Source: Hyphomicrobium sp. (lineage in GTDB: Bacteria; Pseudomonadota; Alphaproteobacteria; Rhizobiales; Hyphomicrobiaceae). From it: a DNA stretch of 64,000 bases. Positions 38,182 through 45,233 of this stretch are shown here, piece by piece (positions within the stretch are counted from its first letter, which is position 1; every line of letters begins with the position of its first letter). A program made the translations under genes and the position numbers. The stretch covers positions 1 to 64,000 of the forward strand of contig NZ_JAIETU010000015.1 of the NCBI RefSeq assembly GCF_019744875.1. Direction: 5' to 3'. A model generated the notes under the pieces. That model was not told where the DNA came from. It searched no databases and saw nothing but the letters and a program-made list of their open reading frames with translations.

Positions 38182-39678
38182 CTAGGGCTTCGAGAGCGCA
38201 TCTTTGACACATTCGTGGTCGGAAAACGGCACGACGGTCTGGCCCACGATCTGGCCCGTTTCGTGGCCCTTGCCCGCCACCACGACGACGTCCCCGGGCT
38301 GCATCATGCCGACGGCCGTGCGGATGGCTTCGCCCCGGTCGCCGATCTCGCGCGCGCCGGGCGCACCAGCCAGGACCTCGGCGCGAATCGCGGCTGGATT
38401 TTCCGTGCGCGGATTGTCGTCGGTGATGATCGTGACGTCGGCGCGCGCCGCCGAGATCGCTCCCATGATGGGGCGCTTGCCGCGGTCGCGGTCGCCGCCG
38501 CAGCCGAACACCGAAATGAGCTTGCCGGTCACGAACGGGCGCACTCCGTCGAGTGCTGCTTCGAGCGCTTCGGGCTTGTGGGCGTAGTCGACGACGGCGA
38601 GCCCGCCGTTCCTTTCGCCGATGATTTCGAGACGCCCTTTGACGCCGGAGAGTGTCGCGATCGCCGGGATGACGACATCGGCACTCTCGCCAACCGCCAA
38701 CGCCAGGCCGGCGGCGACGAGCGCATTGGCGACCTGGTAGGTGCCGATCAGCGGCAAGCGGACATCGTAGGTTTTGCCCTCGTGGAGCAGCGTCAGGCGT
38801 TGGACGAAGCCGTCACGCTCGAGATTTGTGAGGCGCAGGGTTTCTCCCGCCGCGCCGACGCTGACGACACGCAGGCCACGGCGGCGGGCAAGCTCTGCGA
38901 CATCGGCGGCGCGCGGCGCATCGAGATTGACGACGGCGGGCGCGTCCTGCGGCAGCAGCTCCTCGAACAGGCGCATCTTGGCCGCGAAGTAGGCCTCCGT
39001 CGTGGGGTGGTAGTCGAGGTGATCGCGGCCGAGATTGGTGAAGGCGGCGGCGGACACGCGAACGCCGTCGAGCCGGTACTGATCGAGCCCGTGGGAGGAG
39101 GCTTCGAAGGCCAGATGCGTGACGCCTTCGCGCGCGAGCGACGCCAGCGTGGCATGCAGCGTGACCGGATCGGGCGTGGTGAGCGAGCCATAGACGGCGC
39201 CATCCGGCTTCACGACGCCGATGGTGCCGAGCGACGCCGCCTTGCGCCCGGCCGCGGCGAATATCTGGCGCGAGAACTCCGCCACCGACGTCTTGCCGCT
39301 GGTGCCGGTGACGGCGACGACCGTTTCGGGCTGGCTGCCGTAAAAGCGCGCGGCCAATTGCGCGAGCGCGCGGCGTGGCTCTTTGGTCCGCAGGACAGGC
39401 ACGGCGAGCGCGGCCGGCACCTCCGCCTGCTCGCCCACGAGGACGGCGACGGCGCCCTTGGCGGCTGCGTCGGCCACGAAGCGGGCGCCATCGGCTTTGA
39501 CGCCGGCGAGCGCCGCGAACAGCGTGCCGGGCGCGACGTTGCGGCTGTCGGCCGAGAGTGCGGTCACGTCGAGCGCATCCAGGACCGCTGCGGCGTCGCT
39601 GCCGGGGGCAGGCGCGGCGTCCATGCCAGAGGCTGGCACAGCAATGTCCAGATTTTCAATGAGAGACGAAAGACGCAT
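38182..39678 (-). CDS. murE: UDP-MurNAc-L-Ala-D-Glu--meso-diaminopimelate ligase
   Basis: Adds meso-diaminopimelate to the peptidoglycan precursor. The 498-residue product has the P-loop VVAVTGTSGKTSVAEFSRQI, LEASSHGLDQYRLDG in the central domain and TDDNPRTENPAAI; the DNPR signature marks the diaminopimelate-specific form. The ATG at 39678 (MRLSSLIENL) is the first convincing start. This is the first dcw gene in transcription order here: ftsI, ftsL, rsmH and mraZ are not upstream. The DUF1513 gene ends 56 bp before it on the same strand. Confidence 0.96.
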   Translation of the reverse strand: MRLSSLIENLDIAVPASGMDAAPAPGSDAAAVLDALDVTALSADSRNVAPGTLFAALAGVKADGARFVADAAAKGAVAVLVGEQAEVPAALAVPVLRTKEPRRALAQLAARFYGSQPETVVAVTGTSGKTSVAEFSRQIFAAAGRKAASLGTIGVVKPDGAVYGSLTTPDPVTLHATLASLAREGVTHLAFEASSHGLDQYRLDGVRVSAAAFTNLGRDHLDYHPTTEAYFAAKMRLFEELLPQDAPAVVNLDAPRAADVAELARRRGLRVVSVGAAGETLRLTNLERDGFVQRLTLLHEGKTYDVRLPLIGTYQVANALVAAGLALAVGESADVVIPAIATLSGVKGRLEIIGERNGGLAVVDYAHKPEALEAALDGVRPFVTGKLISVFGCGGDRDRGKRPIMGAISAARADVTIITDDNPRTENPAAIRAEVLAGAPGAREIGDRGEAIRTAVGMMQPGDVVVVAGKGHETGQIVGQTVVPFSDHECVKDALSKP

Positions 39679-39734
39679 GATGTCTCGGCCGCGGCTGAAG
39701 ACTTCGACGCTTCTACGGTTGCGCGGGCGCGGCG

Positions 39735-40847
39735 TCAAACGCGGCGGAGATGATTGTCGAATTCGGTGCTGGAGAAGGTCCTGAGATCGGGCTCGCCGCC
39801 GTCGTGGCCAATGCGCACGACACCCTTGCCGGTGCTCATGGCGAACTCGGCGCGGCCGGCCGGCACGATGCCGCTGCTGTCGTCGATGGCGATTTCGCGG
39901 ACGATCTTGCCCGTCTCGGTATCGGCATAAATGACGCGGTCGGCGCGCGGGGCGGTTGCTGCCAGATAGCGGCCGTCCGCACTTAGCGCAACCGCGCCGA
40001 TGTAGCCGCGCAGCGCCACGCCCGGCGCGTCGGCGGCGTCCAGCAGGCGGACGGACTTGTCGAGCCCGACGCAGCCGATGAGCGACGGGGCTTCCTCCAT
40101 CGCGCCTTGCCACTGGCCGCCGAACCAGACATCGCCGCGCGGCGTCTCGACGAGGTGGCGCAGCGACAGCATGTTCAAGTCGCCGGACAGGCCATGACGC
40201 GCCTTGAGGCTACCCGTTGCGAGATCGATGAAGGCGATGTTCGGCTCCATCACGCCGATGCCGATGCTTTCGCGGCCCGTCGCCAGATCGTTGCTGAAGC
40301 CGCCGTTGGCCACGGCAAGCGTTTTTCCGTCCGCCAGCACGATCGCCTCGTGCGGGCCAACACCGTAAGAGGGGAACTCGCCGGTGCGGCGCCAGTTGCC
40401 GGTCGCATCGTAAACGCCGATGACGCCCTCGCCTGTTTCGGCATCGTGCTCTGTCGCGTAGATCAGGCGACCGTCGCGGGCGAAAATTCCGTGGCCGTAG
40501 AAATGCCGGTTCGGCGGCGGGGCAAACAGGCTCGGTTCACGCGCGCCGTCGATATCGAAGGCCAGGGCGAACGCGCCGGGGCGGCGGGCGAAAACAACGC
40601 CGCGCCGGAAGACGGGATCGACGGCGACGTCGTGGCCGCGCTCGCGGATCGGGATCTCGCGCAGAACGCGGCCATCCTCTGCGAAGATGACGACGCCGTA
40701 CGCGTTTTTCGGAAAGCGCGCGGCTGAAACATAGACGTGAGCGGGAGAGGCGCCGGCCGCGGCGGATGCCTCGCTGCATCCAAAGGCGCGCGGGAGCGCC
40801 AGCAGCGCGAGTGCCCCCGTCATCAGCCCTCGGCGGTCAATCTCCAT
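39735..40847 (-). CDS. DUF1513 family exported beta-propeller-like protein
   Basis: A 370-residue protein of the DUF1513 family, repeatedly found with imelysins and di-heme oxidoreductases in iron-regulated loci. The N-terminus MEIDRRGLMTGALALLALPR resembles a Tat-type signal (twin Arg followed by a hydrophobic stretch). The rest has WD/propeller-like strand repeats, for instance HFYGHGIFARDGRLIYATEH and YGVGPHEAIVLADGKTLAVAN. The biochemical role is unknown. The ATG at 40847 overlaps the imelysin stop by 11 bases, so it is the last gene of the minus-strand iron operon. murE lies just upstream of this protein's 3' end. Confidence 0.85.
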   Translation of the reverse strand: MEIDRRGLMTGALALLALPRAFGCSEASAAAGASPAHVYVSAARFPKNAYGVVIFAEDGRVLREIPIRERGHDVAVDPVFRRGVVFARRPGAFALAFDIDGAREPSLFAPPPNRHFYGHGIFARDGRLIYATEHDAETGEGVIGVYDATGNWRRTGEFPSYGVGPHEAIVLADGKTLAVANGGFSNDLATGRESIGIGVMEPNIAFIDLATGSLKARHGLSGDLNMLSLRHLVETPRGDVWFGGQWQGAMEEAPSLIGCVGLDKSVRLLDAADAPGVALRGYIGAVALSADGRYLAATAPRADRVIYADTETGKIVREIAIDDSSGIVPAGRAEFAMSTGKGVVRIGHDGGEPDLRTFSSTEFDNHLRRV

Positions 40848-41955
40848 CGAGCTCGTTGAACCCCATATCGATCTCGGCGTTCGTCGCCAATTCGCGCACG
40901 ACGATCGAGCGGATGCCGCCGATGTCGAACCGCATTTTCCGCAGCGCGTGCAGATGCGCTTCCGAGCCGCGCTGGCTCGTGCGCAGGCCGTCGAGGGTTG
41001 CCGAGTCGGCAATGAGGCTCTTCCAGGCGCGCGGCAGGAATTCGGCCATCCAGGGCTTGTCGGCCGGAACGAAAGCGACGAGCCCCGTCGCGTCGAACAG
41101 GTCGTGCAGGCCGATCAGCGACGCGCTGAGGTAGGCGCCCATCAACTCGGCACGATCGAACGGCAGGCGCGCGCGCTTCGGCGGATCGGCCGCGAGCGCC
41201 GTCAGCTCCGGCATCAGGAAGCGATCGCGGCAGAGTTCGAGCCCCGTGGCCAGGCCCTTGACGACATCGCGGGCCGTCTCGGAGGCGTCCTTGTAGAGCG
41301 GGTTGTCCGATCCGGCGGCCACCATCTTGAGGCGGAAGCCGTCCGCGCCGGTCCATTCGTCCGCGATCTCGCGCGCGATGGTCGCGAGGTTGTCGGCGAT
41401 GGCGCGCGCGAAGGCGCAGCGATAGACGGCCGTCTCGTCTGTACCCGTGCCGAGCGGCGCCTTGTCGTCATAGAGCAGGATTTCCAGCGCAGTGAGGCCC
41501 TGGACGGCGACGCTCTGGGACGCGAGGGCGCCGGGGGCGATCACGTCCTGCTTGCGCGCGGCGATGAGGGCTCCGAGCTGGCGTTGGGCGGTGGCGCGCG
41601 GGTCGGGCCAGAACAGAACGCGCTCCAGGCGATGGGCGCGCGTGACCGGGCCGAAGCGGATGAAATCGAGCGAGCCCCACGCGCGGGCCGTGTCGGCGAA
41701 GGCCGCGGTCGCGGCCGCGCGCGACGGCGCGTCTCCGCCTGCACTGCAGACGGCCGCCATGGCTCCGGCGAGGCGCGCGGTGGCGGCCTTGAAGGCCTCG
41801 TTGTGCGGGATGATGAACTTGTCGATCGAGTCCACGACCAGCGCGGCGTGGCTCTTTCTGACGGGAAGCGCGTGGGCGGTGGGAGCGGCCGAGACCGCGA
41901 CGAGCAAGCCGGAGGCGACGAGCGCCACCGTGTTCCGTAACCAATGTGATGTCAC
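40837..41955 (-). CDS. Imelysin-family periplasmic iron-associated protein (second copy)
   Basis: A 372-residue exported protein of the imelysin (peptidase M75) family; signal peptide with cleavage near AHA-LPVRKS. The two four-helix-bundle halves carry family segments: WGSLDFIRFGPVTRAHRLER in the first half and SVAVQGLTALEILLYD in the second. The GxHxxE motif of the other imelysin here is replaced by GLTALE. Family members are iron-regulated and periplasmic, and a metal-binding or transport role is proposed. Downstream DUF1513 overlaps; Bfd is 87 bp upstream. Confidence 0.87.
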   Translation of the reverse strand: MTSHWLRNTVALVASGLLVAVSAAPTAHALPVRKSHAALVVDSIDKFIIPHNEAFKAATARLAGAMAAVCSAGGDAPSRAAATAAFADTARAWGSLDFIRFGPVTRAHRLERVLFWPDPRATAQRQLGALIAARKQDVIAPGALASQSVAVQGLTALEILLYDDKAPLGTGTDETAVYRCAFARAIADNLATIAREIADEWTGADGFRLKMVAAGSDNPLYKDASETARDVVKGLATGLELCRDRFLMPELTALAADPPKRARLPFDRAELMGAYLSASLIGLHDLFDATGLVAFVPADKPWMAEFLPRAWKSLIADSATLDGLRTSQRGSEAHLHALRKMRFDIGGIRSIVVRELATNAEIDMGFNELDGD

Positions 41956-42041
41956 GCGACGGCTCCTGGGCAGACAGCGCCGTTTTCTAGGCTAGCCGCG
42001 GTTTTTGCGGAAGGGGCAATGCGCGCCGGCCGCCTCGCTGC

Positions 42042-42347
42042 TTACTCGCAGAGCGCGGGATCGCCGGCCGGCACGGGTTGCTTGCCGAGGCGCTGCATGC
42101 GCGACAGGCGCTCGCGCGTCGAGACGCTGAGATAGGGGCACACGAGGCCACGCCGCTCCAGATCCTCGAGCTTGGCGTAAATGACGTCAACGGCAAGCGG
42201 GGCACAGCCGCAGCACTGCATGCGCTTCTGCATGTAGCGATAGACCACGCCCGGCGTCGGGATCGGGGCTTGCGGCTGGTTCAGGATGTCGAGGAGCGCG
42301 AGCTCGATGTCGAAATCCGAAACTTGCTGGCAGGAACATACGATCAT
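42042..42347 (-). CDS. Bacterioferritin-associated ferredoxin-like [2Fe-2S] protein
   Basis: A 101-residue protein with the Bfd-type cluster ligands: CSC at residues 4-6 and CCGC near residues 45-48, spaced as in Bfd (CXC...CXXC). Bfd reduces ferric iron in bacterioferritin so that it can leave the core. This one is longer than classical Bfd (about 64 residues), with a C-terminal extension after the cluster domain. No bacterioferritin gene is in the window. It sits in the minus-strand iron operon between the six-cysteine protein (18 bp) and imelysin. Confidence 0.85.
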   Translation of the reverse strand: MIVCSCQQVSDFDIELALLDILNQPQAPIPTPGVVYRYMQKRMQCCGCAPLAVDVIYAKLEDLERRGLVCPYLSVSTRERLSRMQRLGKQPVPAGDPALCE

Positions 42348-42365
42348 GGTGCTGTTTCCTGCCGC

Positions 42366-42887
42366 CTACTGCCGCGCCGAGACGTGGGCTTGCGACGCGT
42401 ACGCGGCGGCATTGACGATGAGCCCCGGCGGCAGCACCTGGTCGAGCCCGCGCATGGTGAGCGCAAAGGTCTCGGCGTGGTGGACGACTTCGTCGATCAG
42501 CGAGCTTTCGATCAGAGCGAAGGCGCAGGCGCGCATGGCGGGGCAGGTGTTGTGCTGGCAGGCCGCGATCATCGAGACGGCCAGGCATTCGTCGCGGCAG
42601 AAGGCGGCGCAATCGGTTGCGGAAACCGTGATCTCGCGGCGGGCGGCGGCGCTGACGGCACGCACCCAGGCCGAGAGTTCGGACACGGCCGTGCGGGCGG
42701 CATTGGGGCCGAGCGCGTGGGAGTAAAGGCGCCAGGCTTCTTCCCAGCGATCGATGTCGCCGGACTTGTAGCCCGCGACCCAATGGCGGAAGCCGAGGCC
42801 GATCAGGCGTTCTGCATCCGGCGCGCCAGACAGCGCCTGGGCGTCGGCTGCGACGGCGGGATGAATGTGGAGATTAGAGCGCCGCAT
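42366..42887 (-). CDS. Six-cysteine helical protein in the iron operon
   Basis: A 173-residue, mostly helical protein without signal peptide. Six cysteines fall within 29 residues: 93, 97, 101, 110, 115 and 121 (DCAAFCRDECLAVS and ACQHNTCPAMRAC), followed by VVHHAET near 135. The i/i+4 spacing places them on one face of two helices, which suggests metal or cluster binding. I do not recognise a named family; loose resemblance to cysteine-rich four-helix copper-storage proteins is noted but not claimed. The ATG at 42887 has GTGGAGG nine bases upstream. It is the first large gene of the Bfd-imelysin-DUF1513 operon. Confidence 0.7.
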   Translation of the reverse strand: MRRSNLHIHPAVAADAQALSGAPDAERLIGLGFRHWVAGYKSGDIDRWEEAWRLYSHALGPNAARTAVSELSAWVRAVSAAARREITVSATDCAAFCRDECLAVSMIAACQHNTCPAMRACAFALIESSLIDEVVHHAETFALTMRGLDQVLPPGLIVNAAAYASQAHVSARQ

Positions 42888-42999
42888 GACGAGCCTCCAC
42901 TGTGAGGAGGGCAGCGGCGGAAACCGAGCAGCATGTGCTTGCGGTTGCGCTCGCACGACATGCGTGCGTCACCCGAATCGGGTGGAAAAACAGTCCCAT
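42874..42999 (-). CDS. Possible 41-residue leader peptide of the iron operon
   Basis: An ATG at 42999 is preceded by AGGAAGG at ideal spacing (eight bases). The frame runs 42 codons to a TAA that lies inside the next gene, overlapping it by 14 bases. The peptide starts MGLFFHPIRVTHACRASAT, contains a Cys-Cys pair near residue 23-24 and has a mildly hydrophobic middle. The overlap suggests translational coupling or a regulatory leader. It could also be chance. Confidence 0.35.
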   Translation of the reverse strand: MGLFFHPIRVTHACRASATASTCCSVSAAALLTVEARHAAL

Positions 43000-43133
43000 C
43001 GAACGTGCCTTCCTATTGTCGGGGTTCAAGGCCCCGAAAAGGATGTTGGGTATCGGTCAGCGCGAACGCTGATTGGGACGTAAGCAACCTGTTTCCGGCG
43101 CGCGAGTCAAGAGCGAGCAGCGCCGCAATAGAC

Positions 43134-43151
43134 ATTTGAAATCATTCAAAT
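43134..43151. promoter_or_regulatory. Palindrome 1 upstream of the iron operon
   Basis: ATTTGAA-ATCA-TTCAAAT, perfect 7-bp arms. It lies between the Rrf2 stop codon and the minus-strand iron operon, about 135 bases upstream of the leader-peptide ATG. A second palindrome with the same TTGAA/TTCAA core is centred 22-23 bp away. Confidence 0.65.
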
Positions 43152-43155
43152 CTTT

Positions 43156-43174
43156 CTTTTGAAGAATTCAAAAG
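43156..43174. promoter_or_regulatory. Palindrome 2 upstream of the iron operon
   Basis: CTTTTGAA-GAA-TTCAAAAG, perfect 8-bp arms. The spacing from palindrome 1 is about two helical turns, so two dimers could bind on the same face of DNA. As a terminator for Rrf2 it would be poor, since no T-run follows. It resembles the general shape of Irr-type iron control elements without matching any consensus exactly. Confidence 0.65.
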
Positions 43175-43187
43175 TACGGATTTGATT

Positions 43188-43685
43188 TCAGCGGCGATCG
43201 GCGGCGGCCGGGGAACTGCGCCGCGACATGTCGCTCCCGGCGGCTACGGCCTTCGTGCGGCGCGCATTGGCGGGCTTTTCCTTGCGCTGGACCTTGATCA
43301 TCTGCTCGAGCGTGTGCTCGTCCAGCACGCTGATGAAGGCATCGAGCGCGTTGTCGAAGAGCTGGTCGAGCGCTGCGAGCTGACCTTGCGCGGCAGACTG
43401 TCCGGCGTCCTCGCGCTCGATCTCGAGGTTGAGAAGCTCCATCGCACGCACGACGTCGCCGATGCGGATGTCGGCGGCGGGACGCGCAAGCTGCACGCCG
43501 CCGTGACGGCCGCGCGTGGCCTTGATAAAGCCGGCGCGCGAGAGCAGATGCACGATCTTGAACGTATTCTGCAGCGTGATGTCGCGGCGATCGGAGATCT
43601 CGGCCACCTTCACGAGGTTTGGAGCAGCCACCGCACAATCGAGCAGAATGCGTATCGCGTAGTTCGTCGTCTTGCTTAAGCGCAT
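43188..43685 (-). CDS. Rrf2-family regulator lacking cluster cysteines
   Basis: A 165-residue winged-helix regulator: MRLSKTTNYAIRILLDCAVA start, ITLQNTFKIVHLLSRAGFIK recognition helix and the wing TRGRHGGVQLARPA. Iron-sulfur Rrf2 proteins (RirA, IscR, NsrR) carry three cysteines between about residues 90 and 110; here that region (ELLNLEIEREDAGQSAAQ) has none, and the only cysteine is Cys17. It therefore cannot bind a cluster in the usual way. Its place between two iron operons makes it their likely controller. The tail after residue 140 is basic and disordered. Confidence 0.88.
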   Translation of the reverse strand: MRLSKTTNYAIRILLDCAVAAPNLVKVAEISDRRDITLQNTFKIVHLLSRAGFIKATRGRHGGVQLARPAADIRIGDVVRAMELLNLEIEREDAGQSAAQGQLAALDQLFDNALDAFISVLDEHTLEQMIKVQRKEKPANARRTKAVAAGSDMSRRSSPAAADRR

Positions 43686-43775
43686 TGTCTATCCAGCTCT
43701 TCGTCCGTGAGGATTCGTCTGTCGAGCACGTTAGCCTGCCCGCTATCCTCAATCTAGACTAATTCCAATCTGGTG

Positions 43776-43805
43776 AATAGTGCTATTGTTGACTGCTTGC
43801 GTCAA
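43776..43805. promoter_or_regulatory. Two small dyads in the Rrf2/imelysin divergent promoter
   Basis: AATAG-TG-CTATT (43776-43787) is followed by TTGAC-TGCTTGC-GTCAA (43789-43805). They lie between the divergent Rrf2 (start 43685) and imelysin (start 43852) genes. TTGACT could also serve as a -35 box for the plus-strand genes. These dyads do not share the TTGAA/TTCAA core of the palindromes at 43134-43174. Confidence 0.4.
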
Positions 43806-43851
43806 TAAGCCTAGACGGTTCGACCCCGGTTGCCAACCTCAAGGAGTTTCG

Positions 43852-45132
43852 ATGACCCGGTTTTGCAAGGCTGTCGCCTTCGCCGTGATGTCGCTGGCCG
43901 CAACGGGGGCTGCCGTGCGCGCCGAAGCCCCGCCGGCGAAAGACGTTCTCGTCAATTATTCGAATATTGCCGAGGCGACGTATGGAGATAGCCTCGCGGC
44001 CGCGCGCGCGCTCAAGGTGGCCATCGATGGGTTTCTGAAGAGCCCCAGCGCCGAGACGCTGGCCGCCGCACGGGCCGCCTGGAAGGCCGCCCGCACACCC
44101 TACATGCAGACGGAAGCGTTCCGGTTCGGAAATCCGGTCGTGGACGGATGGGAGGGACGGGTCAACTCCTGGCCGCTCGACGAGGGCCTGATCGACTACG
44201 TGTCGGAAGCCTACGGCGGGGACAATCCGGAGAACGAATTCTACGCCGCCAACGTGATCGCGAACCCGCACCTGAAGATCGGCGGACAGACGGTCGACGC
44301 ATCCAAGATCACTCCCGAGCTGATCCGGGACAAGCTGCACGAGGCGGGCGGCGTCGAAGCGAATGTCGCGAGCGGCTATCACGCCATCGAGTTCCTGCTG
44401 TGGGGCCAGGACCTGCACGGCACGGAAGCGGGCGCCGGCGAGCGGCCCGCGACCGACTACGATCTCAAGGCTTGCACGAACGGCAATTGCGACCGCCGCG
44501 CCGCCTACCTTACGGCCGCCACCGACCTCTTGATCGAGGATCTGGCATGGATGACGGCGCAGTGGGGCGCGAAGGGCGACGCGCGCGCCTTCATTATGAA
44601 GGACGAGAAGGCGGGGCTGACGGCGGCCTTCACCGGATTGGGCAGCCTCTCCTACGGCGAGCTGGCCGGCGAACGCATGAAGCTCGGCCTCATCATTCAT
44701 GACCCCGAGGAGGAGCACGACTGCTTCTCCGACAATACGCACAACTCGCACCGCGGCGACGTGATCGGCATCCGCAACGTCTATCTCGGCAGCTATAAGC
44801 GCACCGACGGCAGCACCGTCTCCGGCCCCAGCGTGTCGGATCTCGTGCGCGACAAGGCGCCTGACATCGACGCGCGCGTGCGCGCCGCACTCGATACGAC
44901 GGTTGCCAAGATGGATGCGCTGGTGGCGCGCGCCGAGACCGTGGAAGCCTACGACCAGATGATCGGCCCCAACAATGCGGAGGGCGCCGCCACGGTGCAG
45001 GCGGGCATCGATGCGCTGATCGCGCAGACCAAGGAACTGGAACGCGCCATCGCGGTCCTGAACCTCAAGGACATCAAGTTCGAAGGATCGGACAGCCTCG
45101 ACCAGCCCGACAAGGTGGGCGGCGGGAACTGA
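43852..45132 (+). CDS. Imelysin-family periplasmic iron-regulated protein
   Basis: A 426-residue exported imelysin (M75) protein with a signal peptide (VMSLAATGAAVRAEA). The hallmark GxHxxE motif is present as SGYHAIEFLLWGQD, and WEGRVNSWPLDEGLIDYV precedes it. A long insert with EEEHDCFSDNTHNSHRGDVIGI is typical of the iron-regulated-protein-A type. The ATG at 43852 has AAGGAG upstream. The di-heme oxidoreductase follows 101 bp downstream. The family is linked to iron limitation in many bacteria; the exact activity is unsettled. Confidence 0.9.
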   Translation: MTRFCKAVAFAVMSLAATGAAVRAEAPPAKDVLVNYSNIAEATYGDSLAAARALKVAIDGFLKSPSAETLAAARAAWKAARTPYMQTEAFRFGNPVVDGWEGRVNSWPLDEGLIDYVSEAYGGDNPENEFYAANVIANPHLKIGGQTVDASKITPELIRDKLHEAGGVEANVASGYHAIEFLLWGQDLHGTEAGAGERPATDYDLKACTNGNCDRRAAYLTAATDLLIEDLAWMTAQWGAKGDARAFIMKDEKAGLTAAFTGLGSLSYGELAGERMKLGLIIHDPEEEHDCFSDNTHNSHRGDVIGIRNVYLGSYKRTDGSTVSGPSVSDLVRDKAPDIDARVRAALDTTVAKMDALVARAETVEAYDQMIGPNNAEGAATVQAGIDALIAQTKELERAIAVLNLKDIKFEGSDSLDQPDKVGGGN

Positions 45133-45233
45133 CGCTCCCCAAGGCTGCCTCACCCGGCAGGCTTGCCCGGGCTGGCGCGCGTGCTATGCAGCTCCGCCCA
45201 GCCCGTCTCTGAAGCGAGGATCGTCGGACGTCC

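Noticed and set aside
43156-43174. Terminator for the Rrf2 gene
   Set aside because: The hairpin is AT-rich and not followed by a T-run in the minus direction. A pair of palindromes with a shared core fits operators better.
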